From JAEXZL01 sp049943125 (lineage in GTDB: Bacteria > Bacillota > Clostridia > Clostridiales > Clostridiaceae): 64,000 nucleotides of DNA. Both the position numbers and the translations under genes were made by a program. The DNA lies in NCBI RefSeq assembly GCF_049943125.1, contig NZ_CP188040.1, positions 124,001 to 188,000 on the forward strand. Direction: 5' to 3'. Of the stretch, positions 50,330-58,812 are shown one piece after another. Every line of letters starts with the position of its first letter. Within the stretch, counting starts at the first letter, position 1. The notes under the pieces are model-generated. The model was not told the origin of the DNA and made no database searches. It was given only the letters and a program-made list of their open reading frames with translations.

Positions 50330-51769
50330 TTAAAATGGAAGTTCAAAGGGCTTATATTGAACAGTAATCCATTTCTTCTCTGTAAACTCTTCAATGGAAT
50401 ATTGTCCACCTTCCCTACCTACTCCACTATCCTTTACTCCGCCAAAAGCAACGGTAGAGTTGTCATTAACAGTAGCACCATTTATATGAACCATACCAGC
50501 CTCCATCCTTAGGGAAAGCTCCATGGCCTTGCTGATATCGTTGGTTAACAGAGCTGAAGACAATCCGTATTTATTATCATTACATATCTTCAATGCCTCT
50601 TCCGCATCCTTAGCTTTGATAACAGAGGTTACCGGTCCAAAGCTCTCATCAAAGAATATATCCATGTCATTAGTAACATCAGCCAGGACTGTAGGCTCAT
50701 AATAATTACCCTCATGCTTTCCACCAGTCATAAGTCTAGCACCTTTATCTAGTGCATTCTGTATCTGTTTATCAATGAAATCGCACTGCTTTATATCGAT
50801 TAGAGGACCTATATCAGTGTCTTCCTCATAAGCACTACCTATTTTCAGCTTCTTAGCATAGGCTGTAAGCTTTTCACAGAATTCATCGTAAATAGCTTCC
50901 TCAACAATTATTCTAGAATTACACATACATATCTGCCCCTGGTGGAAGAAGGCTCCAAAACCAGCTATTTTAACTGCTTGATCCACATCAAAATCCTTCA
51001 AAAGTATCATAGGACTCTTTCCGCCCAGCTCTAAGGTATACTTTTTAAATAATGGAGCAGCCTTCTCTGCAATATCTCTTCCCACCCCTGTAGAGCCTGT
51101 AAAGGCAACCATGGCAGTACGCTTGTCCTCAATCAGCTTATTTCCCACGGTGGAGCCTGAACCAGGTACAAGGTTAAACACCCCTGCAGGCAATCCACCG
51201 GCTTCTAGAGCCTTAGCGATGATAGCCCCTGATACAGGTGTTGCACTGGCAGGCTTAAGCACAAAAGTATTTCCTGCAGCAATGGCAAAGGCTACCTTTT
51301 TAAGAGCAAGCACTATTGGGAAATTAAAAGGAGCAATCCCTGCAACAACTCCTAATGGAAGGTGATGGATAATTGACATTTCCCCAGGATTTTGATGCTG
51401 TACTTCACCAAAAACTCTTCTGCATTCTCCTGCTGCAGCCCTAAAGATGTCTATGGCAAAGCCAGCTTCAAAGAAGGCCTTTTTTCTGGCAGAGCCACTT
51501 TCTCCCATTAAAACATCAGCCACCTCTTGAATATTGTCTTCCATCCAATCAGCAGCCTTCAGTAATATTTTTTCTCTAGTAGTTGCGGGAGTATTTTTCC
51601 ACATCTCGCTAGCTTCGTAAGCAGCCTGTAGAGCTTCCTCTACCTCCTGCTCACCAGCCATATGTACCTTAGCATACACAGAGTTGTCACTAGGATTATT
51701 GTCCTCTTTAATTTCTCCAGATACTGTTTCTTTCCATTGTCCATTGATATACAGCTTAACTTCTTTCAT
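50330..51769 (-). CDS. NAD(P)+-dependent aldehyde dehydrogenase (lactaldehyde/benzaldehyde/semialdehyde type)
   Basis: A 479-residue enzyme of the main aldehyde dehydrogenase family. The NAD fold is GIAPFNFPIVLALKKVAFAI, the Gly motif AFTGSTGVGRDIAE, the catalytic Glu is in YTLELGGKSPMILL, and the catalytic Cys in FFHQGQICMCNSR. The substrate is not certain; lactaldehyde would agree with the lactate operon upstream, but a terminator and an own promoter separate them. Promoter: TTGTTT-N17-TATAAT at 51792-51820, with a partly symmetrical TTGGTCTATAGGTCAA between the two boxes. AGGAGGGGG lies before the ATG. Confidence 0.92.
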   Translation of the reverse strand: MKEVKLYINGQWKETVSGEIKEDNNPSDNSVYAKVHMAGEQEVEEALQAAYEASEMWKNTPATTREKILLKAADWMEDNIQEVADVLMGESGSARKKAFFEAGFAIDIFRAAAGECRRVFGEVQHQNPGEMSIIHHLPLGVVAGIAPFNFPIVLALKKVAFAIAAGNTFVLKPASATPVSGAIIAKALEAGGLPAGVFNLVPGSGSTVGNKLIEDKRTAMVAFTGSTGVGRDIAEKAAPLFKKYTLELGGKSPMILLKDFDVDQAVKIAGFGAFFHQGQICMCNSRIIVEEAIYDEFCEKLTAYAKKLKIGSAYEEDTDIGPLIDIKQCDFIDKQIQNALDKGARLMTGGKHEGNYYEPTVLADVTNDMDIFFDESFGPVTSVIKAKDAEEALKICNDNKYGLSSALLTNDISKAMELSLRMEAGMVHINGATVNDNSTVAFGGVKDSGVGREGGQYSIEEFTEKKWITVQYKPFELPF

Positions 51770-51791
51770 CTTTCCCCCTCCTTTTGGTTGT

Positions 51792-51820
51792 ATTATAGCA
51801 TTGACCTATAGACCAAACAA
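51792..51820 (-). promoter_or_regulatory. Sigma-A promoter with embedded operator-like dyad for the aldehyde dehydrogenase gene
   Basis: On the minus strand TTGTTT (51815-51820), a 17-nt spacer and TATAAT (51792-51797). The spacer holds most of TTGGTCTATAGGTCAA (51801-51816), symmetrical at 12 of 16 positions around CTATAG. It lies about 25-50 nt before the start codon. A regulator binding there would cover the promoter. Confidence 0.65.
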
Positions 51821-51850
51821 CCAACTGAGTTATTTGTTAAAACAATTGTA

Positions 51851-51878
51851 AAAAACAGCCTGTTAACAGGCTGTTTTT
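51851..51878 (-). terminator. Terminator after lctD (lactate operon)
   Basis: Perfect palindrome with arms of AAAAACAGCCTGTT/AACAGGCTGTTTTT, T-run on the minus strand, 6 nt after the lctD stop. Confidence 0.88.
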
Positions 51879-51883
51879 ACATA

Positions 51884-53287
51884 CTATATCTGACAAACCT
51901 TGCGAGGGTTTAATATATTCTTAGGATCAAAGGATTTCTTTATCCCCTGCATTATAGAAATTACCATAGGGTCTAAAGATTCTTTTAGGTAAGGCTTTTT
52001 AGCATAGCCTATACCATGCTCACCAGATACCTGGCCGTTTAACTCTTGAGCCTTACGATAGATTTTTTCCATGGCTAGGGACATTCTTTCTTCCCATACC
52101 TCATCGGAAAGATCATCCTTTAAAATATATGCATGAAGATTTCCATCACCAGCATGTCCGAAGCTCTTTATTCTTATATCAACCTCTTTATGAAGGCTAT
52201 GCATGTACTCTACCATGGTGTTTACGCAATTTCTTGGAACTACTACGTCTACCTCGTCCATATAAGTGGTAGATCCTTTAATTGCCTCTAAGAAAGCGCC
52301 TCTTGCCTTCCATATAGACTCATCTCTTTCCTCTGTATCAGAGATTAAGATATCTAAAGCACCCTGCTCCATGCATAGGTTAGCAACCTTAGCGTAGTCC
52401 CTTTCAATCTCCTCAGTAGAATTTCCATCAAACTTCAGTAGCAAATAAGCATCTGATGTATTATCTGGGAATTTCTTACCTAGATACTCTTCAGCATCCA
52501 TGATAACTTCTCTCTGCATAAACTCAATTGCAGTTGGTATTGCCTTTGAACGGATGATAACAGGCACTGTTCTAATAGCAGCCTCTAAGCTAGGGAATGG
52601 AACCAAAAGACTTATAGCTTTTTTAGGAAGAGGTAATAGCTTAAGAGTAGCCTTAGTTATTATACCTAAGGTTCCCTCGGAGCCTACAATCAGATCCTTT
52701 AAGGCATAGCCTGAGCTGTTTTTAACAACCTTGCCTCCTAGATCTACAATCTCACCATTAGGAAGAACTACCTCTAAGCCTCTTACATAATCTCTAGTAA
52801 CTCCATACTTAACTGCACGCATACCCCCTGCATTAGTGCTGATGTTTCCTCCAATAGTTGCAGACTTTTCACCTGGATCTGGTGGATAGAAGAAATCTCT
52901 TTCCTCAACGTAAGCTGAAAGCTCCATAAGCAGAACCCCTGGCTCTACAGTTATAGTTAAATTTTCTTCATCCAGCTCAAGAACCTTATTCATAAGGCTT
53001 GTATCTATCATTATTCCTTTTTCTATGGCAACAGATGACCCTACAAGACCTGTACCAGCTCCTCTAGGAGTTACAGGAATAACCATCTCATAAGCATATT
53101 TCATTATCTGTGATATTTCAAGAGGAGAAGTAACCTTAACTACAACCTCTGGATAGCTGCTAGTACCACCTAATTCATCATGACTGTAATCTTCACCTAT
53201 GGCTTCACCATATAATACTCTTTCTTTATCATTAATAATACCTAGTATAAAATCTATATCCTTTTGTTCTATAGCTTTATAATTCAT
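51884..53287 (-). CDS. lctD: FAD-linked lactate dehydrogenase, LctD-like (GlcD family)
   Basis: A 467-residue FAD-binding oxidoreductase of the GlcD/D-lactate dehydrogenase family. FAD motifs: VTPRGAGTGLVGSSVAIEKG and PPDPGEKSATIGGNISTNAG; then GYALKDLIVGSEGTLGIITK and the C-terminal KSFGHAGDGNLHAYIL and GQVSGEHGIGYAKK. The immediate neighbours are EtfB, and an EtfA with an N-terminal ferredoxin domain. This matches the LctBCD complex of Acetobacterium woodii, which oxidises lactate with NAD+ by using reduced ferredoxin (confurcation). It starts 3 nt after lctC. Glycolate or another 2-hydroxyacid is the alternative substrate, but the lactate permease gene argues for lactate. Confidence 0.92.
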   Translation of the reverse strand: MNYKAIEQKDIDFILGIINDKERVLYGEAIGEDYSHDELGGTSSYPEVVVKVTSPLEISQIMKYAYEMVIPVTPRGAGTGLVGSSVAIEKGIMIDTSLMNKVLELDEENLTITVEPGVLLMELSAYVEERDFFYPPDPGEKSATIGGNISTNAGGMRAVKYGVTRDYVRGLEVVLPNGEIVDLGGKVVKNSSGYALKDLIVGSEGTLGIITKATLKLLPLPKKAISLLVPFPSLEAAIRTVPVIIRSKAIPTAIEFMQREVIMDAEEYLGKKFPDNTSDAYLLLKFDGNSTEEIERDYAKVANLCMEQGALDILISDTEERDESIWKARGAFLEAIKGSTTYMDEVDVVVPRNCVNTMVEYMHSLHKEVDIRIKSFGHAGDGNLHAYILKDDLSDEVWEERMSLAMEKIYRKAQELNGQVSGEHGIGYAKKPYLKESLDPMVISIMQGIKKSFDPKNILNPRKVCQI

Positions 53288-53290
53288 TGA

Positions 53291-54481
53291 TTAAGCCCCC
53301 TTACTCAGCTTTATTTTTTCTATTAATTGAGGAATTATTTCATATAAATCTCCAACTATGCAGTAGTGAGCAGATTTAAATATTGCAGCATTCTCATCCT
53401 TATTAATAGCTATGATATTTTCTGAATTCTTCATTCCTGCAGCAAATTGAATTGCTCCTGATACTCCACAGGTGATTATAAGCTTTGGCCTTACGGTTCT
53501 TCCACTAAGCCCTACCTGACGCTTTGCTTCCATCCATCCAGTCTCTGCCAATGGTCTTGTACAAGCCATCTGTCCGCCTAAAGCATCAGCAAGCTCCTGA
53601 AGCATTGCTAAGTCCTCCTGCTTCTTAATACCACGACCAGCTACAACCAGTACCTCTGAAGCTTCAATAAACTGTTCTTTTTCTTTAAGAACGATATCAA
53701 TAACCTCAATATTGGTAGAAAGCTTTTCCTCTTCTAGGGTACACTTTACTATATCTCCTGATGCCTTCTCCATCCTTGGTGCCGCTTCCATAACCTTGTA
53801 TCTAACAGTAGCCATCTGTGGTCTATGGTTTGGAGTAAGTATATGAGCCATAATATTTCCACCAAAAGCCGGTCTTATCTGAGCCAAATCTGTGTTTTCA
53901 TCTATATCCAGCACGGTACAATCTGCTGTAAGCCCGGTTTTTAGCCTTGCTGCCACTCTAGGGGCTAGCTGTCTTCCTACAGAAGTAGCTCCCATAATCA
54001 TAGCCGTTGGTTTAACTTCATTTACAAATTTCTCTAAAGCATTGGTATAGGTCTCAATGTTGAATCTTGCAAGCTCCATCTGGTCATAAACAAAAACCTT
54101 GTCTACGCCATAATGTAACAGCTCCTCTGCCTGCTTTTCTATATTACTTCCAATAAATACAGCATATACTGGATGACTAATTTTTGAAGCCAATTCCTTG
54201 GCTTTTCCAATAAGCTCATAGGTCACTGGATGAATCTCTCCGTCCACATGGTCAACATAGACCATAATTCCCCTCCACTGACTTTTATCTATACTTATCT
54301 TTTCTTCTTCAAAAATTATAGCCGCGCCTTCTGGTCCCTTTTTAACACATAGCTTACACATTTTACAGGCAGAGTTAACGGTAACCTGTTCATTTTCTAT
54401 CACTAGTGCATTAAAAGGACATATTTTTATAAACTCTTCCTGATTCCCAATTTTTTCTTGATTAAATATAAGCTTACCCAT
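53291..54481 (-). CDS. lctC: Electron transfer flavoprotein alpha subunit with N-terminal ferredoxin-like domain (LctC-like)
   Basis: A 396-residue EtfA. The first 60 residues form a 4Fe-4S domain with cysteines in KICPFNA and CKMCKLCVKKGP, which the butyrate-pathway EtfA (30184-31191) does not have. The C-terminal FAD domain includes GIKKQEDLAMLQELADALGG, GWMEAKRQVGLSGRTVRPK and CGVSGAIQFAAGMKNSENII. The extra cluster is typical of the lactate-confurcating LctC subunit and would pass electrons between ferredoxin and the flavins. It lies between lctB and lctD with 3-10-nt spacings. Confidence 0.94.
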   Translation of the reverse strand: MGKLIFNQEKIGNQEEFIKICPFNALVIENEQVTVNSACKMCKLCVKKGPEGAAIIFEEEKISIDKSQWRGIMVYVDHVDGEIHPVTYELIGKAKELASKISHPVYAVFIGSNIEKQAEELLHYGVDKVFVYDQMELARFNIETYTNALEKFVNEVKPTAMIMGATSVGRQLAPRVAARLKTGLTADCTVLDIDENTDLAQIRPAFGGNIMAHILTPNHRPQMATVRYKVMEAAPRMEKASGDIVKCTLEEEKLSTNIEVIDIVLKEKEQFIEASEVLVVAGRGIKKQEDLAMLQELADALGGQMACTRPLAETGWMEAKRQVGLSGRTVRPKLIITCGVSGAIQFAAGMKNSENIIAINKDENAAIFKSAHYCIVGDLYEIIPQLIEKIKLSKGA

Positions 54482-54491
54482 TTCAAGCCTC

Positions 54492-55280
54492 CTACAGGAA
54501 TTTTAATTCCTTAATTTTATTGTATAAACTGTTTGTCAGATCCTCATTATTCCCCTTCCATACCTCTCTGTGATCATTGGCTTCCGGTGGGAATATTCTC
54601 TGTACCTGTGTTGGTGAACCATTTAAGCCGTAATTCTTTTCATCCTTATCTTCCATGTCATTTAATGACAGCATCATAATCTCTCTATCCTTTGAAGCAA
54701 CCTTCTTTATATAGGAAGGAAGTCTTGGCTGGAATATATCCTTTTCTACCGCTAATAAGCATGGAAATTTTACCTTAGATATCTCTATATCCTCAGCCAT
54801 ATCCATTTCTACCGTAACAGCGATTTCATCTATAGCAACTATCTTTTTTACGTTAGATACACTAGGTATATTCAGCCATTCAGAAATCTCAGGACCTACT
54901 TGAGCAGTGTCTCCATCAGTGGTCTGCTTACCGCAAAGGATTAAATCAAATTCTCCCATAGACTTAATTCCTTGAGAAAGGGTATAGCTGGTAGCTAAAA
55001 CATCAGCTCCTCCAAACTTTCTGTCTGATACAAGTGCACCTCTATCGGCTCCCATTGCAAAAGCTTCTTTGATGATAGCCTGAGCCTGTGGAGGTCCCAT
55101 GGAAATTACACTAACAGTTCCCCCATAGCTTTCCTTTAGCTTTAGGGCAGTTTCCAAAGCATATAAATCATAGTGATTAAGCTTTGATTCCACTCCATTT
55201 CTAAGCAATACTCCTGTAACAGGATCCACCTGCACCTTATTATTTGCAGGAACCTGTTTAATACAAACTAATATATTCAT
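54492..55280 (-). CDS. lctB: Electron transfer flavoprotein beta subunit (LctB-like)
   Basis: A 262-residue EtfB. N-terminal MNILVCIKQVPANNKVQVDP, the nucleotide loop CGKQTTDGDTAQVGPEISEW, and the C-terminal YGLNGSPTQVQRIFPPEA match the family. It is a clear paralogue of 31211-31993. Partner of LctC and LctD. The ATG at 55278-55280 (AGGAG at 7 nt) is preferred over the one 6 nt upstream, which overlaps its ribosome-binding site. It lies 18 nt after lctP. Confidence 0.95.
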   Translation of the reverse strand: MNILVCIKQVPANNKVQVDPVTGVLLRNGVESKLNHYDLYALETALKLKESYGGTVSVISMGPPQAQAIIKEAFAMGADRGALVSDRKFGGADVLATSYTLSQGIKSMGEFDLILCGKQTTDGDTAQVGPEISEWLNIPSVSNVKKIVAIDEIAVTVEMDMAEDIEISKVKFPCLLAVEKDIFQPRLPSYIKKVASKDREIMMLSLNDMEDKDEKNYGLNGSPTQVQRIFPPEANDHREVWKGNNEDLTNSLYNKIKELKFL

Positions 55281-55298
55281 ATCCATTCTCCTTTCATA

Positions 55299-56840
55299 TT
55301 AAAGAAACATTAAACCAATGAAGGTTGTTAAACCCATGATAATTACAAACAAAAGATAATATTTTATTACCGCACGGAAGATAACGCTTTCCTTGCCTAC
55401 CTGATTAGTAGCAGCAATTCCTATAGCTATGTTCTGAGGAGATATTATTTTTCCAGCAGTTGCTCCTAATACATTTGAAGCCACTAGCCATGGTTCGCTT
55501 AAGCTTAGGGTTCTTGCTGTTTCTGCCTGCAAACCACCAAATAATACACTAGAGGATGTACCGCTTCCAGTAACAAAAGTGCCTAAGGAACCTATAACTG
55601 GTGCTACTAACGGATAATAGCTACCTGTTATAGCTACAAACATAGCGGCTATCTGCGCTATCATACCGCTGTAACCCATAATTTTTGCTGTAGCAATAAT
55701 AGTTACAATGGTAAAGACTGTTTTCCACATCTGAATCATTGTATTTTTAAGAACCTTGAGCATTTCTTTAAAGGAAGCTCCCTGTAAGGTTCCTCCAATG
55801 AAGGCCGCAAGGAATATCATTACTCCTGGTATTGATAGCCAGCTGAAGGTATATGGACTTCCTCCTTTTCCTTGATAAATTAGAACTGAGGATTTAACTG
55901 CCCCCAATGCATTATTAATACTTGGGACAAGCTTTGAGGTGATAAGAAGCAGTACCAGTATTAGTATAAATGGACTCCAGGCTCTAACAGCCTCTCCTGA
56001 AGAATAGGTCAATTTTTTTGCATCTTTCTTTTCTTCTATTAAATACTCCTTAGGAGTGTCTTTATTAAGAAGTCGTGAAAATATAATTGTTGAAATCATG
56101 GAGAACACTGATCCGAATACCACTGGTAGCTCCGCTCCTATAAAGGTGGCCACTAGATATTCAGGTATAATGAAGGCTAGTCCGGATATTAAGGTTAATA
56201 AAAATACTCCCTTTAATGCTTTAATAGATTTTCCTGTAAGCATTACTAATATAAAAGGAGTCAGTATTACTATAGGTGCCAGCTGCAGAGCAAGAGAGCC
56301 AGCAACCCTGATAGAATCCAGTCCTGTAAGATTTGCAATAGTTATTGTAGGTATTCCTATTGAGCCAAAGGCTGTTGGTGAGCCATTTGCTATTAAACAG
56401 ACCACTACAGATAAGATTGGATTGAAGCCTAAGCCCCAGAGCATACTTGCTGGTATGGCAACTGCCGTTCCAAAACCAGCCATTCCTTCTAGAAAGCCCC
56501 CAAAGCCCCAGGCGATAATTAATACCAATATACGCTTGTCCTTTGTAACGGAGGTGAGCATATCTTTTATAATTTCAATCTTACCTGTATGTATACAGAG
56601 ATTATAGGTAAACACTGCAGCAATTATAACAATGGTAATTGGCCACAAAGCCATAATAGCTCCCTCTAACGCAGCGGTAGCCACATGAAAAACCGGTAGC
56701 TTCCACACAATCAATGCCAGCAGCGCCGCTATAATTAATGCTATGGGACACGCCTTAAAGGCAGGCATTTTTAGAGCTCCAAGAGCAATAATCAGCCAAA
56801 TAATAGGGAGCATAGCTAACAAAAACATAAGAATTTCCAT
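55299..56840 (-). CDS. lctP: L-lactate permease (LctP family)
   Basis: A 513-residue integral membrane transporter with about 12-14 helices that imports lactate with protons. Family segments: WGFGGFLEGMAGFGTAVAIP, ANGSPTAFGSIGIPT, FVTGSGTSSSVLFGGLQ and SPQNIAIGIAATNQVGKE. First gene of the lctP-lctB-lctC-lctD operon. AAGGGGAAGGATT lies before the ATG. Three GntR-like palindromes lie 44-116 nt upstream. Confidence 0.95.
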   Translation of the reverse strand: MEILMFLLAMLPIIWLIIALGALKMPAFKACPIALIIAALLALIVWKLPVFHVATAALEGAIMALWPITIVIIAAVFTYNLCIHTGKIEIIKDMLTSVTKDKRILVLIIAWGFGGFLEGMAGFGTAVAIPASMLWGLGFNPILSVVVCLIANGSPTAFGSIGIPTITIANLTGLDSIRVAGSLALQLAPIVILTPFILVMLTGKSIKALKGVFLLTLISGLAFIIPEYLVATFIGAELPVVFGSVFSMISTIIFSRLLNKDTPKEYLIEEKKDAKKLTYSSGEAVRAWSPFILILVLLLITSKLVPSINNALGAVKSSVLIYQGKGGSPYTFSWLSIPGVMIFLAAFIGGTLQGASFKEMLKVLKNTMIQMWKTVFTIVTIIATAKIMGYSGMIAQIAAMFVAITGSYYPLVAPVIGSLGTFVTGSGTSSSVLFGGLQAETARTLSLSEPWLVASNVLGATAGKIISPQNIAIGIAATNQVGKESVIFRAVIKYYLLFVIIMGLTTFIGLMFL

Positions 56841-56883
56841 AATCCTTCCCCTTCCACCTTTTACAATCCTATTTTAATTATTA

Positions 56884-56956
56884 TTGGTACTACCAGTTAT
56901 ATTAAAAAAATAAAACATTGGTATTACCAATCCTCATGTAAATGTTACCATGGTAA
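56884..56956. promoter_or_regulatory. GntR/LldR-type operators upstream of lctP
   Basis: TTGGTACTACCAG (56884-56896) and TTGGTATTACCAA (56918-56930) both fit TNGTNNNACNA, the FadR/LldR-type GntR operator, 34 bp apart centre to centre. A third dyad TTACCATGGTAA (56945-56956) lies further upstream. A lactate-responsive repressor is expected; its gene is not in the window. The rest of the 558-nt gap (56841-57398) is AT-rich, with the tRNA terminators at its far end. Confidence 0.7.
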
Positions 56957-57300
56957 TAAATGTAATGTCAACCATAAAATTATCAATATATTACACCATT
57001 AGTTAATTTATAAACAATTTATCAATATATGTATTATTTAATTTTCATTATAGTGTTAAATAGTTATCAATATTCAGAATATATATCCTGCTTTCTTATT
57101 CTCTAGACTTATTACCTGATAAAGACACCACCTTATTACCACCTAAAAGGGAGTCCAAGCAAAGAATTGCAACTACAAAAATCTAGTAATTAATAATAAT
57201 TCTCTTAACAATATCTTGAAGAAAAGATAACAAAGTTTTCAAAAAAAATTTTTTAAATTCTATAAGAAACCCTTCTTTTATGTATCTATATATAAAAATA

Positions 57301-57323
57301 GACCCCTTCTCAAGAAGGAGTCT
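57301..57323 (-). terminator. Second terminator-like hairpin downstream of the tRNA pair
   Basis: Minus-strand stem GACTCCTTCT/AGAAGGGGTC followed by TATTTTTATA, about 40 nt beyond the first terminator. It may be a back-up terminator for the tRNA transcript. Confidence 0.5.
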
Positions 57324-57361
57324 TATAAAACTAAAAATTTAATAATAAATTTATGCGTAGC

Positions 57362-57394
57362 AAAAAAGAGGATTTCTAAAAGAAATCCTCTTTT
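57362..57394. terminator. Bidirectional terminator after tRNA-Gly(GCC)
   Basis: Perfect 13-bp stem AAAAGAGGATTTC/GAAATCCTCTTTT with a 5-nt loop, just downstream of tRNA-Gly on the minus strand. Confidence 0.85.
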
Positions 57395-57398
57395 AATA

Positions 57399-57473
57399 TG
57401 GAGCGGAAGACGGGATTTGAACCCGCAACTTTCACCTTGGCAAGGTGACACTCTACCGTTGAGTCACTCCCGC
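57399..57473 (-). tRNA. tRNA-Gly (anticodon GCC)
   Basis: A 75-nt cloverleaf: acceptor GCGGGAG/CTTCCGC (one G-U), anticodon arm TCACC-TTGCCAA-GGTGA (anticodon GCC), T-loop TTCAAAT, CCA encoded. Co-transcribed with tRNA-Leu. Confidence 0.94.
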
Positions 57474-57484
57474 AGAGATATGGT

Positions 57485-57569
57485 TGGTGCAGGTGAAGGG
57501 AGTCGAACCCCCACGCCGTTAAGCGCTAGATCCTAAGTCTAGTGCGTCTGCCAATTCCGCCACACCTGC
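57485..57569 (-). tRNA. tRNA-Leu (anticodon TAG)
   Basis: An 85-nt class II tRNA: acceptor GCAGGTG/CACCTGC, anticodon arm with CTTAGGA loop (anticodon TAG), a long variable arm (CGCTTAACGGCG), T-loop TTCGACT, CCA encoded. Confidence 0.95.
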
Positions 57570-57642
57570 ATTTTTGCCACATCTATTATTATACATAGTT
57601 TTATAATAAAAACAAGAGGTTTTTTTCAGGTAATTTTAACCA

Positions 57643-58452
57643 CTAACCTAAGGTAACATCTAAAATCATCATAATAATAAATCCCAGCATAGTAGCTATA
57701 GTAGAAATATCCGTCTCCCCTTCGTGCTGCGCTTCAGGTATTAGCTCCTCAACCACAACAAAAATCATCGCTCCTGCTGCAAAGGCTAGAGCAAAGGGCA
57801 GTATTTTTTCCATATATATTACTGCTGCAGCACCAATAACACCAGCTATGGGCTCCACTATTCCAGAGGCTTGACCGTACATGAAGCTTTTTAAAGGTGT
57901 ATACCCTTCTCTTCTTAAAGGAAGAGAAACCGCTGCCCCTTCAGGGAAATTCTGTATTCCTATACCTATGGCTAGAGCTACTGCACCAGCTAAGGTTGCG
58001 GAAGGGATTCCGGCCACTGCTCCACCAAAGGCTACCCCCACAGCTAACCCTTCTGGTATATTATGCAAGGTTATAGCAAGAACTAATAGGACACTTCTCT
58101 GCCAGCTAGTCTTTATTCCTTCACTTTCATTCTTATCAAAGCCTAAATGAAGGTGAGGTAAAAATTTATCTACTAATAATAAGAATAAGCCTCCAGCGAG
58201 AAAGCCTATAGATACTACTAACCAAGGTATCTGTTTGAGGCTCTCAGCCATCTCTAGGGCAGGATTAATAAGAGACCAGAAGCTTGCAGCAATCATTACT
58301 CCTGCTGCAAAACCAAGCATAGAGTTTAAAAGCTTCTTACTAACATTTTTAAAGAAAAAAACCATAGAGGAACCTAAAGCTGTTACTCCCCAGGTAAATA
58401 AAGTAGCTATAAAAGCCTGAAATACAGGACTTAAATCCTTAAACCAATCCAC
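57643..58452 (-). CDS. ZIP-family divalent metal transporter
   Basis: A 269-residue membrane transporter with eight helices, of the GufA/ZupT-like branch, importing Zn2+, Fe2+ or Mn2+. Helix 4 has ITLHNIPEGLAVGVAFGG and helix 5 has NFPEGAAVSLPLRREG; their His, Asn, Pro and Glu residues form the metal site. The start is GTG, with AGGAGGGG upstream. It is divergent from the suf operon across a 360-nt AT-rich gap (58453-58812). Which metal is carried cannot be read from sequence. Confidence 0.93.
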   Translation of the reverse strand: MDWFKDLSPVFQAFIATLFTWGVTALGSSMVFFFKNVSKKLLNSMLGFAAGVMIAASFWSLINPALEMAESLKQIPWLVVSIGFLAGGLFLLLVDKFLPHLHLGFDKNESEGIKTSWQRSVLLVLAITLHNIPEGLAVGVAFGGAVAGIPSATLAGAVALAIGIGIQNFPEGAAVSLPLRREGYTPLKSFMYGQASGIVEPIAGVIGAAAVIYMEKILPFALAFAAGAMIFVVVEELIPEAQHEGETDISTIATMLGFIIMMILDVTLG

Positions 58453-58730
58453 GGTACCCCTCCTTTTTAACTGTAGGCCATAATCTTTTTATCTAAGCTT
58501 AAATATCCATCATTAATATAGTATTCATTATCCAAGAAACAGTTAAATTATATTAAGTTAAATATTATAAATATTCTATTTTTATTTTTTATCTCTAATA
58601 ATAGTTATTAAATTAATTTTTAAATTCTTTCTAGCTCTTTCATATTCTATTTTTTAGCGATTTTCTTACAACTTACAAATGAATATATAATTATAACAAT
58701 ATCAAATTAATAATTATTATTAATTATTAA

Positions 58731-58759
58731 TTGACTAATTATAACTACTTTGTTAAGAT
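58731..58759 (+). promoter_or_regulatory. Probable sigma-A promoter of the suf operon
   Basis: TTGACT (58731-58736), 17 nt, TAAGAT (58754-58759), about 50 nt before sufC. No clear IscR-like operator could be picked out in the AT-rich region. Confidence 0.5.
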
Positions 58760-58812
58760 AAGAATATAATTTGAGTAAAATACTCGGAATTGATTTTTAA
58801 GGAGTGAATTTG

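Noticed and set aside
56056..56607. 183-codon plus-strand open frame opposite lctP
   Set aside because: Antisense to a well-supported permease; its composition (many Ser, Pro, Ile) is that of a shadow frame and it has no ribosome-binding site.
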